Shown one piece after another: positions 36,051 through 46,201 of a DNA stretch of 64,000 nt (position 1 is its first letter; the number at the start of each line of letters is the position of its first letter). The DNA is from Parabacteroides sp. AD58 (GTDB lineage Bacteria; Bacteroidota; Bacteroidia; Bacteroidales; Tannerellaceae). The notes below the pieces were generated by a model. That model made no database searches. It saw only the letters and a list, made by a program, of their open reading frames with translations, and was not told the DNA's origin. A program made the translations under genes and the position numbers. The stretch covers positions 1,054,001 through 1,118,000 of the forward strand of contig NZ_CP146284.1 in NCBI RefSeq assembly GCF_023744375.2. Reading direction: 5' to 3'.

Positions 36051-39000
36051 ATGAAAAAAACGGACAAACAACCCAGACTGCTTACCTGGGTTTTCCCGAT
36101 GTTGCTGATGGCAAGCCCTATGCTTGCCGTCCAACCATCAGAGCTTACTTCTGTAGAAGTTAGTGCTATCACCCCGATAGTCTGTGCCCAACAGATTAAT
36201 CCGACAACCGTCGATCTCGTGTTCAGTAATGGCCAACGGATGACATTCGACTTTTACGGGCCGAACATCTTTCGGATGTTTCAGGATAATCAGGGAGGTA
36301 TTATCCGGGATCCGGAAGCACGGCCGGAGGCTCAAATCTTAGTAAATCAACCCCGAAAACCGATTTCTGTACTCCAAATAGAAGACAAAGACGAACGAAT
36401 CAGCATCTTCACCGATCAGATAGAATTGCAATTCGCCAAAGAAGACGGCCGAATGAAAGTCATCAACCGGGTAACACAGCATACCGTAGTGGAAGAAGTA
36501 CGACCTGTCTCATACGAGAAAAACAGGACCTGCCTAAACCTTAAGGAACAACCGGACGAATACTTCTATGGCGGTGGTGTGCAAAACGGACGATTCTCTC
36601 ACAAAGGAAAGAGTATCGCCATAGTTAATCAGAACAGCTGGACCGACGGCGGTGTGGCATCTCCTACTCCATTCTACTGGTCTACAGCCGGATATGGTTT
36701 CATGTGGTATACTTTCAAGCCAGGCAAATATGACTTTGGTGCTACACAGAAAGGTGAAGTTTCTCTTTCACACGAGACAAATTATCTGGATGTATTCTTT
36801 ATGATAGACGACGGAGCTGTTCCCCTACTAAATGATTTCTATCAATTGACAGGAAATCCAGTATTATTGCCTAAATTCGGATTTTATCAAGGACATCTGA
36901 ATGCCTACAACCGTGATTTCTGGAAAGAAGATGAAAAAGGAATCCTCTTCGAAGACGGCAAACGGTATAAGGAAAGCCAAAAGGATAACGGTGGTATCAA
37001 AGAATCGCTCAATGGTGAGAAAGGTAATTATCAGTTCTCGGCACGAGCCGTAATCGACCGCTATAAAGCACATGATATGCCATTAGGATGGCTTCTTCCG
37101 AACGACGGTTATGGCGCAGGTTATGGTCAGACAGAAACACTCGACGGAAATATCCAGAACCTGAAGAGCCTGACCGAGTATGCCCATCAGCAGGGTGTGG
37201 AGATCGGTCTTTGGACGCAATCGGATTTGCATCCGAAGCCAGAAGTTAGCGCACTGCTCCAACGGGATATTGTGAAGGAAGTACGTGACGCCGGAGTCCG
37301 TGTCCTCAAAACCGACGTTGCCTGGGTTGGCGACGGCTATTCATTCGGCTTGAACGGAGTAGCTGACGTGGCTCACATCATGCCTTATTACGGAAATGAC
37401 GCACGCCCGTTCATCATCTCTTTAGACGGCTGGGCTGGCACACAGCGTTATGCCGGCATCTGGTCGGGCGACCAGACTGGAGGCGAATGGGAATACATCC
37501 GTTTCCATATCCCGACATATATTGGTTCTGGCTTATCCGGACAACCGAATATCACCTCCGACATGGATGGTATCTTCGGCGGAAAGAATCCGGTAGTCAA
37601 TATGCGCGACTTCCAATGGAAAACCTGGAGTCCGATGCAGCTCAATATGGATGGTTAACGAGAAATATCCGCATGCCTTGGGTGAACCTGCAACTTCCAT
37701 CAACCGGTCATATCTGAAATTGAAATCAGAACTGATACCATATACATATAGCATCGCTCACGAAGCAATAAACGGATTACCGATGATCCGGGCTCTGTTT
37801 CTGGAATACCCGAATCCTTATACCTTAGGTAAAGCAACACAATACCAGTATTTATATGGCCCGTACTTCCTTGTTGCCCCGATTTACAAGAATACGGCAG
37901 CCGATGAAGAAGGAAATGATATCCGCGATGGCATCTATCTGCCGGAAGGAACCTGGATTGATTACTTTACCGGGGAAAAATATGAAGGAAACCGAGTAGT
38001 GAATAATTGGGAAGCACCCATCTGGAAACTGCCTGTCTTTGTAAAAGCCGGAGCAATCATTCCGATGACGAATCCCAACAACCATGTGTCAGAGATCAAC
38101 AAGCATGTCCGCATATATGAACTTTATCCGGCAGGCCGGACCTCATTCACAGAATATGACGATGATGGCCGCACGGAAGCCTATCGGCTGGGCGAAAGTA
38201 CTACTACGCAGATTGACATGGAGGAAAACAACGGGAAAGTAACCGTCCGAATTGCTCCGACAACCGGAAACTTCACCGGTTTCGAGAAGGAAAAACAGAC
38301 TGAATTCCGGGTACAAGTATCAGAAAAGCCCCGAAAAGTGACAGCTCAATTAGGAGGCCGTAAGATAAAACTGACTGAAGTAACTTCGCCCGAGGCCTTC
38401 GGAAAGAGTGTAAATGTATTCTTTTATGAAGCAAGTCCCGAATGGAACCGATTTGCAACACCGGGCAGTGACTTTGCTAAGGTTTCCATTCACAGGAATC
38501 CACAATTACGGGTCAAACTGGAGACTGCCGATATCACCGCTTCAGCTACAGAACTGATGATTGAGGGATATCACTTCGATATGGGTAATTCGTATTTCCA
38601 TTCACAGGGCAGCCTCACAGCGCCAAAAGCACAAGTAACAGACGAAAACCGGGAAGCCTATAGCGTCACTCCAACTTGGAACAAGGTAGAGAATGCCGAC
38701 TACTACGAAATAGAGTTCAATCACATGCTTTACACGTCCATCAAAAATACATCACTGCTCTTTGAGGGGCTGGAAGCAGAGACAGATTACAACTTCAAGA
38801 TACGCTCCGTCAATCAGGAAGGTACATCAGACTGGGCGTCTTTTGCCGTGAAAACCAAATCAAACCCATTGGAATTTGCCATAAAGGGCATCCGGGGAGA
38901 ATCTTCTGCGCCTTCGCAGGAAGGATTTGAAGTTAGTCGTCTCTTCGACTGGGCAGAAACAGGTGACATCTGGCATTCGGAATATGGAAAGAAAGCAGTG

Positions 39001-39891
39001 CCTTTCGATCTGATCATTGATCTGCGCAATTATAGCCAGCTGGATAAATTTCATTACCTTCCCCGACTTGACAGCGGTAACGGTACAATTCTCCGGGGAG
39101 AAGTTGCTTACAGTCTTGATAAAGAACACTGGGCTACCGTTGATTCCTTTGTCTGGAAACGTAACAGCGATGTGAAGATCTTCGAATTCAAAGATCATCC
39201 ACAGGCACGTTATATCAAACTACATGTGACAGAAGCAGCCGGTAATTATGGGTCGGGCCGTGAACTGTATGTCTTCAAAGTACCGGGAACGGAAAGTTAT
39301 CTGCCGGGTGATATCAATAACGACGGTAAGATCGACAACAACGACCTTACCTCTTATATGAACTATACCGGCCTGCGGAAAGGCGACGCCGACTTCGACT
39401 ATGTCAGTGCTGGAGATATCAACCGCAATAATCTGATTGATGCATATGATATCTCAGTTGTGGCAACTCAACTGGAAGACGGTATCGAAGATCCGGGACA
39501 AGATAAAGTTTCCGGCCAACTGGCATTCAGTCTCGACAAGACGCAGGCCGTACAAGCAGGCGATACTGTCCGGATCAGAGTTAAAGGAGTTGACCTTTGT
39601 GCTGTCAATGCCCTGAGTTTTGCACTTCCGTATGACCAGCAAGACTTCCAGTTCATTGGAGTAGAAACCACGGGCATGGAAGAAATGGAAAATCTGACTT
39701 ACGACCGCTTGCATACCAACGGTCAGAAAGTTCTCTATCCAACCTTCGTCAATTTAGGTGATAAGCCTGTACTTTCAGGTTCGAATGATCTTTTCATCCT
39801 TACTTTCCAAGCGAAACGTAAGGCGAAGTTTTCACTCGTCCCGACAGACGGCCTGTTGATCGACAGGACTCTGAATACACAGAAGTTCTGA
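36051..39891 (+). pseudogene. Frameshifted GH31 glycosidase with FN3, discoidin-like, dockerin-like and cohesin-like domains
   Basis: Two overlapping frames make one gene. Frame 1 (36051-37658, 535 residues) has a signal peptide and the GH31 barrel with the likely nucleophile in VLKTDVAWVGDG and acid/base in GIWSGDQTGGEW. It stops right after PMQLNMDG. Frame 2 (37651-39891, 746 residues) resumes at NEKYPHALGEPATSINR and continues with the C-terminal beta domain, FN3 (about 325-405), F5/8-type-C-like region (410-545), a dockerin-like calcium repeat pair (GDINNDGKIDNNDL, GDINRNNLIDAYD) and a cohesin-like end. Homologues usually have a few more residues (WG-x) at the junction, so a small indel is likely. 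Either a real pseudogene or a sequencing error. Confidence 0.82.
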
Positions 39892-39927
39892 TAATCTTCC
39901 TAACTACTACTGGCTGAACATCCGGAT

Positions 39928-39994
39928 AGGCGCGGTCCCAACGATTACAATAAGGAATCATTCCTCACATATCGTTGAAGGCCGCGCCTTTTTG
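39928..39994 (+). terminator. Rho-independent terminator after the GH31 gene
   Basis: AGGCGCGG (39928-39935) pairs with CCGCGCCT (39982-39989), extended inside by AACGAT/ATCGTT, and is followed by five T. A strong terminator for the GH31 transcript. Confidence 0.8.
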
Positions 39995-40141
39995 GTTTAT
40001 AACCCTTCCTCATCGATAAAATCCGTAATTAAGGTAATTCACACGGGTAAGAATCCGTAAAATATCTACAAAACACGAAGAAAAACCACGCTACTTTTGT
40101 CATGAGATATAAAAGCTCAATCAACTAAAATTATATAGTCT

Positions 40142-41233
40142 ATGCGAAAACTGTCATTCTATTTATGTTCAGTCATGTTTGGAGCCTGTCTCTTGGGCAA
40201 TCTCCATGCAGAAAACCCTAATACTGAAACAACAGAAATCAATAACACAAAAAGTAGCTTTATGGAAACAAAATTAAATCTTACACAAGAATGGGATAAA
40301 GTATTCCCCAAAAGTGACCTGGTCAATCATTCGAAAGTCACTTTCCACAACCGCTATGGCATCACATTGGCTGCTGATTTGTATATTCCTAAAAATGCAG
40401 AAGGAAAACTTCCGGCCATTGCTGTAAGCGGTCCGTTTGGCGCAGTCAAGGAACAGTCTTCTGGTCTGTATGCTCAAACGTTAGCAGAACGCGGATTCCT
40501 GACCATCGCTTTCGATCCGTCCTTCACAGGTGAAAGCAGTGGCGAACCACGCTATGTTGCTTCTCCCGATATCAACACCGAAGATTTCTGCGCTGCCGTT
40601 AATTACCTCAGTACCCGTCCTGATGTAGACCCCGGTCGTATCGGAATCATCGGTATCTGTGGCTGGGGAGGTTTTGCCCTCAACGCTGCCGCCATCGATA
40701 CCCGTATCAAAGCGACTGTTACCAGTACGATGTACGACATGAGCCGGGTAACTGCTAACGGATATTTCGATTCGATGCAGGCTGACCAGCGCTATGAACT
40801 CCGCAAACAGTTGAATGCACAACGCACGGAAGACTACCGGAACGGAATGTATGCCTTAGCCGGCGGTGTTGTGGATCCACTGCCCGACAATGCTCCGCAG
40901 TTCGTAAAAGATTATTATGCTTATTACAAGACATCCAGAGGTTATCACCCACGCTCACTCAATTCAAATAACGGTTGGAATAAGACCTCCTCATTGTCAT
41001 TCATGAACATGCCTTTACTTGCCTACAGCAGTGAAATACGTAGTGCCGTACTTATGCTGCATGGAGAGAAAGCTCATTCACGTTATTTCAGCGAAGATGC
41101 ATTCAAGAAGTTAACAGGAGACAACAAGGAATTACTCATTATCCCCGGAGCCAATCACGTAGATTTATATGATAATCTTCAAGTCATCCCATTTGATCAG
41201 ATCGTAAAATTCATGCAAACATATCTGAAGTAA
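40142..41233 (+). CDS. Exported alpha/beta hydrolase, dienelactone-hydrolase-like
   Basis: A 363-residue protein with a signal sequence (FYLCSVMFGACLLGNLHA). The alpha/beta hydrolase fold is clear: LPAIAVSGPFGAVKEQSSGLY, then a nucleophile elbow IGIIGICGWGGFAL in which the nucleophile position is Cys173 rather than Ser, as in dienelactone hydrolases. A late VLMLHGEKAHSRYF and the catalytic-His motif IPGANHVDLYD follow. The substrate is unknown. The next gene, a CMD-cupin protein, lies 65 bp downstream and is probably cotranscribed; both may act on small organic molecules in the periplasm. Confidence 0.8.
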   Translation: MRKLSFYLCSVMFGACLLGNLHAENPNTETTEINNTKSSFMETKLNLTQEWDKVFPKSDLVNHSKVTFHNRYGITLAADLYIPKNAEGKLPAIAVSGPFGAVKEQSSGLYAQTLAERGFLTIAFDPSFTGESSGEPRYVASPDINTEDFCAAVNYLSTRPDVDPGRIGIIGICGWGGFALNAAAIDTRIKATVTSTMYDMSRVTANGYFDSMQADQRYELRKQLNAQRTEDYRNGMYALAGGVVDPLPDNAPQFVKDYYAYYKTSRGYHPRSLNSNNGWNKTSSLSFMNMPLLAYSSEIRSAVLMLHGEKAHSRYFSEDAFKKLTGDNKELLIIPGANHVDLYDNLQVIPFDQIVKFMQTYLK

Positions 41234-41298
41234 AGCAATGCATTGCATCATAATCAGCACATAACAGGACTATTAATAAACAAACACATGGCAATTAT

Positions 41299-42117
41299 AT
41301 GAAAATAACAACAATCCTTGCGATCATCGCAATGACAATAAACTGTACAACAATCATGGCACAAGAAACAATAAAACAGACAGCTGGCCGGAATCAGCTG
41401 GGAGAATTTGCTCCAAAATTTGCAGAACTTAATGACGATGTCCTTTTTGGTGAAGTGTGGAGCAGAACAGATAAACTCGGACTGCGTGACCGTAGCCTGG
41501 TAACCATCACTTCACTGATCAGTCAAGGTATTACAGATAGTTCACTCACCTATCATCTGCAGACAGCCAAGCAAAACGGAATCACACAAACTGAAATTGC
41601 CGAAATCATCACCCATATCAGTTTTTATGCCGGCTGGCCGAAAGCATGGGCAGCCTTTCGCCTGGCGAAAGAAGTGTGGGCAGAAGATGCAAGCGCCGAA
41701 GATGCGAAAGCAATCTTCCAGCGGGAAATGATCTTCCCCATTGGTGAGCCCAATACAGCTTATGCAAAATATTTTACAGGCAACAGCTATCTGGCGCCGG
41801 TATCCAACGAACAAGTTCCAGTATTTAACGTAACCTTCGAACCTGGCTGCAGAAACAACTGGCACATTCACCGGGCTACAAAAGGCGGAGGCCAGATGCT
41901 CATCGGCGTTGCCGGACGTGGCTGGTATCAGGAAGAAGGAAAACCGGCAGTTCAGATTCTTCCAGGAACCGTCATCCATATCCCGGCAGGCGTCAAACAC
42001 TGGCACGGAGCTGCAGCTGACAGTTGGTTCGCTCATCTGGCATTTGAAGTAGCAGGAGAAAATACTTCAAATGAATGGTTGGAACCAGTTACGGATGAAG
42101 AATACAGCAAGCTTTAA
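41299..42117 (+). CDS. Exported carboxymuconolactone-decarboxylase-like / cupin fusion protein
   Basis: A 272-residue protein with a signal peptide (ILAIIAMTINCTTIMAQ). Residues about 40-120 match the CMD/AhpD-like helical family (LRDRSLVTITSLISQG, ITQTEIAEIITHISFYAGWP), though the AhpD C-x-x-C is absent. Residues about 165-245 are a cupin with metal-type histidines (NNWHIHRATKGGGQML, IPAGVKHWHGA). Such fusions are common in Bacteroidetes, with no firm function. It probably forms an operon with the preceding hydrolase. Confidence 0.82.
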   Translation: MKITTILAIIAMTINCTTIMAQETIKQTAGRNQLGEFAPKFAELNDDVLFGEVWSRTDKLGLRDRSLVTITSLISQGITDSSLTYHLQTAKQNGITQTEIAEIITHISFYAGWPKAWAAFRLAKEVWAEDASAEDAKAIFQREMIFPIGEPNTAYAKYFTGNSYLAPVSNEQVPVFNVTFEPGCRNNWHIHRATKGGGQMLIGVAGRGWYQEEGKPAVQILPGTVIHIPAGVKHWHGAAADSWFAHLAFEVAGENTSNEWLEPVTDEEYSKL

Positions 42118-42179
42118 ATAAGAACAAATGCCATAATCAGGAGGCATTTTAATCAAACCGACGGTAAATATATATAATA

Positions 42180-42237
42180 CTAATCACTTTACTTTATCCT
42201 TCGCAGATTGTGTTGCAAAGTAAAGTAAAGTGATTAG
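42180..42237. repeat. Perfect 17-bp inverted repeat between convergent genes
   Basis: CTAATCACTTTACTTTA (42180-42196) is repeated in reverse complement at 42221-42237 with a 24-nt spacer. It lies between the CMD-cupin gene and ric, which converge. The stem is AT-rich and lacks T-tracts, so it is a bidirectional terminator of unusual type or another kind of site. Confidence 0.7.
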
Positions 42238-42355
42238 AACAATTTGGAGATGTAAATTAATCTTTGATATACTTTTTACTGATGTTCCATACAATTGAAA
42301 CATACATATCCTGAAAATAACTTTCTCAATGAAATTTCAATGTTATATTATAAAC

Positions 42356-43087
42356 TTACATTACCAACTCATTCTCCAGCTGTAATGCACGAGGAAAGAT
42401 AATATTATTTTCCAGATGGATATGCTCATGAAGTGCTGCTTCGAACTGCTTAAGTTGCAGTAACACCAAGCGATAGCTTGCACATGCATCTTCTGGAGCT
42501 GTAAATCCATTAGTGAGTTTTGAGATAATTTCATAACGCTCACCCTCACCACTGTGCTCAAGCTCCATTACATGGATTGGATACTGGATCGTGTCGCAAT
42601 GGAAACGTTCAATCTTTGTTCCTGATGCACTTGCATTAAAGAGATCATAGAGATAAGGGAAGAGTACATCCTCCTCTTTCAAAAGATGGCTTAACAAGTC
42701 ATTGAGTGAATCATGGAAAAGTTTCTGAACCTGCAACAGTTCTGAATGCTTCTCAGCATGTGCGAGAACCACCTTATCGAGTAATTCGGCAATCTGAGGA
42801 CCATTGATTCGAATGCCACGATGATGAATTTTCTGCACATAATCCAATAGTAGATCCAATGGCCACGATACAAAATCATAGGTACCACCTGCAGAACGAT
42901 CCTGCAATTCATCAAGTTCCTTTGCCACATTTTCAGGTTTTACATTACTATTTTGGCAAGCCCGTATGAAGGGAACATTGCCATGGCAACAGAAATCGAT
43001 GCGATAGCGAGCGAATATCTGGGAGGCAGTGAAGTTGCCGGCTACAATCTGACCGACAGTGTATGAGTTATAATCTCTTTTTATCAT
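42356..43087 (-). CDS. ric: Iron-sulfur cluster repair di-iron protein (RIC/YtfE/ScdA)
   Basis: A 243-residue protein. The first 55 or so residues are the ScdA N-terminal domain (YTVGQIVAGNFTASQIFARY and the DFCCHG motif). The rest is a hemerythrin-like four-helix bundle with the expected His/Glu ligands (HAEKHSELL, HLLKEEDVLFPYL, HVMELEHSGEGE, HEHIHLENNIIF). RIC proteins repair Fe-S clusters damaged by nitric oxide or oxidants. The gene is 11 bp after hcp on the same strand, so the two form an operon. Confidence 0.93.
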   Translation of the reverse strand: MIKRDYNSYTVGQIVAGNFTASQIFARYRIDFCCHGNVPFIRACQNSNVKPENVAKELDELQDRSAGGTYDFVSWPLDLLLDYVQKIHHRGIRINGPQIAELLDKVVLAHAEKHSELLQVQKLFHDSLNDLLSHLLKEEDVLFPYLYDLFNASASGTKIERFHCDTIQYPIHVMELEHSGEGERYEIISKLTNGFTAPEDACASYRLVLLQLKQFEAALHEHIHLENNIIFPRALQLENELVM

Positions 43088-43098
43088 AATTATTTATT

Positions 43099-44751
43099 TT
43101 ATCTGTTCAGACCAAATTTCTGTAAATCTCCCTCTACACTTCCGATGCCATTGATGCCGAAATTTTCGACAAGCACCTTAGCCACATTTGGAGAAATGAA
43201 TGCTGGTAATGTAGGACCAAGGTGAATCTCCTTCACACCGAGGTATAAAAGAGCCAGTAATACGATAACAGCCTTCTGCTCATACCAAGCGATATTATAG
43301 ACAATAGGCAGTTCGTTGATATCATTCAGCTGGAATACCTCTTTGAGCTTTAAAGCGATAACAGCCAATGAGTAGCTGTCGTTACACTGACCGGCATCGA
43401 GCACACGGGGAATTCCGTTGATGTCACCAAGAGGCAATTTGTTGTAGCGATACTTAGCACAACCGGCCGTAAGGATAACGGTATCTTTTGGCAGTTGCTC
43501 AGCGAATGATGTGTAGTATTCGCGACCACGCATACGTCCGTCGCAACCAGCCATTACGATGAATTTACGGATAGCACCGCTCTTTACTGCATCTACCACC
43601 TTATTGGCCAGTTGCATCACTTGGTTGTGGGCGAAACCTCCAACAATTTCTCCATGTTCAATCTCAGTAGGAGCTGCACAATTTTTGGCGATAGCAATCA
43701 CTTCGCTATAGTCCTTGTGGCCATTCTCATCCGTTGAAATGTGTTTGCAACCGGGGAAGCCTGTCGAATTTGAAGTGAACATACGTTCGGTATAGCTTGC
43801 GCCTGGCAGTGGCGGAACTATACAATTAGTAGTAAAAATGATTGGGCCATTGAAAGCTGTGAACTCTTCACGTTGTTTCCACCATGCGTTACCATAGTTT
43901 CCGGCAAAGTGAGGGTATTTCTTGAACGCTGGATAGTAATGGGCAGGAAGCATCTCGCCGTGGGTATAAACATCCACGCCTCTATCTTTTGTCTGTTCGA
44001 GTAACTGTTCCAAGTCGTGCAGATCGTGACCACTGATAAGAATGCCGGGATTATTGCGAACACCAATACTTACACTTGTAATCTCTGGGTGACCATAGCT
44101 TGATGTGTTTGCTGTATCAAGTAGTGCCATGGTCTGCACACCCATCTCGCCAGTCTTAAGAGCCAGAGTTGTAAGTTCTTCAGTAGAAAGATTATCCACG
44201 GTGATAGTAGCCAATGTATTCTGAATAAATGCATGCAGGGATACGTCGTTATAGCCAAGACGGTTTGCATGTTCAAGGTAAGCGGCCATTCCCTTTAGAC
44301 CATAGACAATAAGCTCCTTTAATGAACGTATATCCTCGTTTGTTTCACGCATTACGCCTACTTTAGCAGCCTTCTCGTCGTATTGCTCACGAGTACCATT
44401 CCACTTCAACTCATCGATTTCAGGCAGAGAAATGCCCATTTCCAAAGCTTTCCCTATGAGTTTATTACGTTTGATAAATCCCTCATCCACACGTGTATAA
44501 ATGCTATCGTCATCAAAGTTTGCATTAGTAATGGTCGAGAACAATGCATCGGTTACGAAAGTATTAAGTTTGTCGCAAGGCTGTTTGCCGTTCTTACGAA
44601 GTTCTGTAGCAACGATCGAGATGCCACGTACGGTAAAAAGCAACAGATCCATTGCACGTGCAGTTGTGTCATTCTTTCCACAAACACCTTTTAAAGTACA
44701 GCCGATACCCTTTGCGGCCTCCTGACACTGAAAACAAAACATATTACTCAT
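43099..44751 (-). CDS. hcp: Hybrid cluster protein (hydroxylamine reductase)
   Basis: A 550-residue hybrid cluster protein. The N-terminal cysteine motif [22 protein letters not shown] binds the first Fe-S cluster. Residues for the hybrid cluster are seen in [51 protein letters not shown] and [18 protein letters not shown]. It reduces hydroxylamine or, more likely in vivo, nitric oxide. It is followed by ric and divergent from an HcpR-like regulator. An operator-like box centred about 42 bp upstream of the inferred start of transcription suggests activation. Confidence 0.96.
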   Translation of the reverse strand: MSNMFCFQCQEAAKGIGCTLKGVCGKNDTTARAMDLLLFTVRGISIVATELRKNGKQPCDKLNTFVTDALFSTITNANFDDDSIYTRVDEGFIKRNKLIGKALEMGISLPEIDELKWNGTREQYDEKAAKVGVMRETNEDIRSLKELIVYGLKGMAAYLEHANRLGYNDVSLHAFIQNTLATITVDNLSTEELTTLALKTGEMGVQTMALLDTANTSSYGHPEITSVSIGVRNNPGILISGHDLHDLEQLLEQTKDRGVDVYTHGEMLPAHYYPAFKKYPHFAGNYGNAWWKQREEFTAFNGPIIFTTNCIVPPLPGASYTERMFTSNSTGFPGCKHISTDENGHKDYSEVIAIAKNCAAPTEIEHGEIVGGFAHNQVMQLANKVVDAVKSGAIRKFIVMAGCDGRMRGREYYTSFAEQLPKDTVILTAGCAKYRYNKLPLGDINGIPRVLDAGQCNDSYSLAVIALKLKEVFQLNDINELPIVYNIAWYEQKAVIVLLALLYLGVKEIHLGPTLPAFISPNVAKVLVENFGINGIGSVEGDLQKFGLNR

Positions 44752-44784
44752 ATAAAAATGTATTTAGTTATCTTATTTATTCGA

Positions 44785-44792
44785 CAAAAATA
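44785..44792 (-). promoter_or_regulatory. -7 promoter element for hcp-ric
   Basis: TATTTTTG on the minus strand matches TAnnTTTG, 34 bp before the hcp start codon. Confidence 0.5.
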
Positions 44793-44813
44793 GAGGTCTT
44801 CTTCAGCTTAATC

Positions 44814-44829
44814 TGTACCATATGTTACA
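44814..44829. promoter_or_regulatory. Putative HcpR box upstream of the hcp promoter
   Basis: TGTACCATATGTTACA is a near-perfect palindrome (one mismatched pair). Its centre lies about 42 bp before the inferred hcp transcription start, the classical activator position for Crp/Fnr proteins. A similar 16-mer lies at 45029-45044. Confidence 0.6.
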
Positions 44830-44993
44830 CCTGTCCATAACAATTCTTAAAAATGCTATTTTAAAGGCTCAGAAAAATAAAATACAACCTGAAAGAGATT
44901 GTTCTGAAGACACTTGTCTTTATTAATTTTGGCAATTAATGTAATGTTTTGAGCTTTCTAATTTAAATCTTCGCCCATTCCAACATTAATTAT

Positions 44994-45001
44994 TACTTTT
45001 G
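44994..45001 (+). promoter_or_regulatory. -7 promoter element for the Crp/Fnr regulator
   Basis: TACTTTTG matches TAnnTTTG, 71 bp before the regulator's start codon. Confidence 0.5.
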
Positions 45002-45028
45002 TACAAAGACACTTTGCTGTACATCATG

Positions 45029-45044
45029 CATACTATATGTTACA
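45029..45044. promoter_or_regulatory. Second putative HcpR box, downstream of the regulator's promoter
   Basis: CATACTATATGTTACA matches the box at 44814-44829 at 12 of 16 positions, including the whole ATATGTTACA half. It lies just after the inferred transcription start of the regulator, where binding would repress it. Confidence 0.5.
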
Positions 45045-45072
45045 CTTCGATTCTATAAAACTTAAATAAGAT

Positions 45073-45666
45073 ATGCAGTTGACTGAACTACTCAAAATAT
45101 CTCTTTTTAAAGGGTTGAATGAAACAGATGTTGTAGAATTCCTGTACGGAGCTCCGAGTAATTTAAGACGTTACAATGCAGGTGACTCCGTAGCTCGTCA
45201 AGGCAATTTATGCCGAGGTGCCTATATCCTTATATCGGGACGCGTCAGATGTAGTATGAGTGGAGATGACGGCAAGGAGATAACTGTCGATGAAATGACT
45301 GCGCCGTGTATTCTTGCATCAGCATTTATCTTTGCGACAGAGAATCGTTTCCCGGTAAATGTGGAAGCATTAGTTCCATGTGAATTGTATATTATTGGTA
45401 AGGCTCATTTTCTTGAATTTATGCACAAACATCCAGTCATGCTTGAAAACTTCCTCAGAGATATTTCCGATCGAGGAGTATTCTTAAGTAGAAAAGTTAA
45501 TGAATTCGCATTGCAAAACCTCAAAACGCGTATATTGGCCTACCTCGAAAAGAATCCGGATATACATAATCAACGGGAGGTTGCCCAACGTCTTGGTGTC
45601 ACACGCCCATCTCTTGCTCGTGCCCTATCTGAACTGATTGCAGAAAACAAAATAAAGAAAGGATAA
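45073..45666 (+). CDS. hcpR: Crp/Fnr-family regulator, HcpR-like
   Basis: A 197-residue protein. The N-terminal cyclic-nucleotide-binding-like beta roll is seen in RYNAGDSVARQGNLCRGAYILISGRVRC; a dimerisation helix and a C-terminal winged helix (IHNQREVAQRLGVTRPSLARALSEL) follow. There is no Fnr-type N-terminal cysteine cluster. It is divergent from hcp-ric. In Porphyromonas gingivalis an HcpR of this family controls hcp in response to nitrosative stress, so the same role is likely here. Two matching 16-bp boxes in the intergenic region suggest activation of hcp and autorepression. The 321-bp gap between the two genes is fully taken up by these promoters and boxes. Confidence 0.85.
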   Translation: MQLTELLKISLFKGLNETDVVEFLYGAPSNLRRYNAGDSVARQGNLCRGAYILISGRVRCSMSGDDGKEITVDEMTAPCILASAFIFATENRFPVNVEALVPCELYIIGKAHFLEFMHKHPVMLENFLRDISDRGVFLSRKVNEFALQNLKTRILAYLEKNPDIHNQREVAQRLGVTRPSLARALSELIAENKIKKG

Positions 45667-46035
45667 GCACCCTAATAATACAGCCTATCTTGCAACTATA
45701 ATTTTTAATTCAAGCAAATAAATAATTCGCATATTTCCTCAAGATTATCAGGAAAATATCCAGCAGCAAAATATTACGTAATTTTTTTATCCTCTGACGC
45801 CCCTTATAATGAAGCATTCCACTATTTTATAATAGAGTAAATTACCATTCAATTCAGATATGGAAAAGTCAGCTCCTTCAGTTGTTTTTCTATCTTGGAC
45901 ATTTCCATAAATACACTGGCTCCTATGTATAATCATTAGTTTAGCAAATCAAGATTAGAATTTTTCTTTGAAAAGAGGGATAATAAATGTTTTTAATATT
46001 AAAATATGATAATTCATTTGATTAATCAAAGTATA
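45667..46035. other. Intergenic stretch without recognised features
   Basis: About 370 bp of AT-rich sequence between the HcpR-like gene and the arsenic promoter region. I find no open frame worth reporting on either strand, no strong hairpin and no arsR gene. Confidence 0.6.
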
Positions 46036-46051
46036 TTCGTACTTTTGCGAA
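46036..46051 (+). promoter_or_regulatory. Ars promoter overlapped by operator-like palindrome, site 1
   Basis: TTCGTACTTTTGCGAA has inverted TTCG/CGAA ends and contains the -7 element TACTTTTG (46040-46047). A repressor bound here would block the ars promoter. Very similar 16-mers lie at 46160-46175 and 47704-47719. Confidence 0.6.
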
Positions 46052-46081
46052 CAACAAACAAAACTAGGGAACCGCAAAAAT

Positions 46082-46159
46082 ATGTTTGCCAATTTTCTGG
46101 ACAACCTATATGCAAGAAAGAGGGCTGCTATAAGTGAGCTCTTTTTTTTGAAGAATTAA
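46082..46159 (+). CDS. Possible 25-residue leader peptide in the ars leader
   Basis: ATG at 46082 opens a short frame (MFANFLDNLYARKRAAIS...) ending at 46159. It covers the terminator-like hairpin at 46118-46149, an arrangement seen in attenuators. It could equally be chance. Low confidence. Confidence 0.25.
   Translation: MFANFLDNLYARKRAAISELFFLKN
46118..46149 (+). terminator. Terminator-like hairpin in the ars leader
   Basis: AAGAGGGCT pairs with AGCTCTT (two bulged G), and eight T follow. It sits between the inferred transcription start (about 46054) and the first ars gene, so it could attenuate the operon. Confidence 0.5.
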
Positions 46160-46175
46160 TTCGTGGTTTTGCGAA
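46160..46175. promoter_or_regulatory. Operator-like palindrome, site 2
   Basis: TTCGTGGTTTTGCGAA differs from site 1 at only two central positions. It lies in the leader, 26 bp before the ArsF-like start codon. Confidence 0.55.
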
Positions 46176-46201
46176 TACCTAACAATAAAAAATAGAAAGA
46201 C

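Noticed and set aside
37630-37680. Programmed frameshift in the GH31 gene
   Set aside because: There is no slippery heptamer at the junction, and residues typical of the family appear to be missing there, so an indel is more likely.
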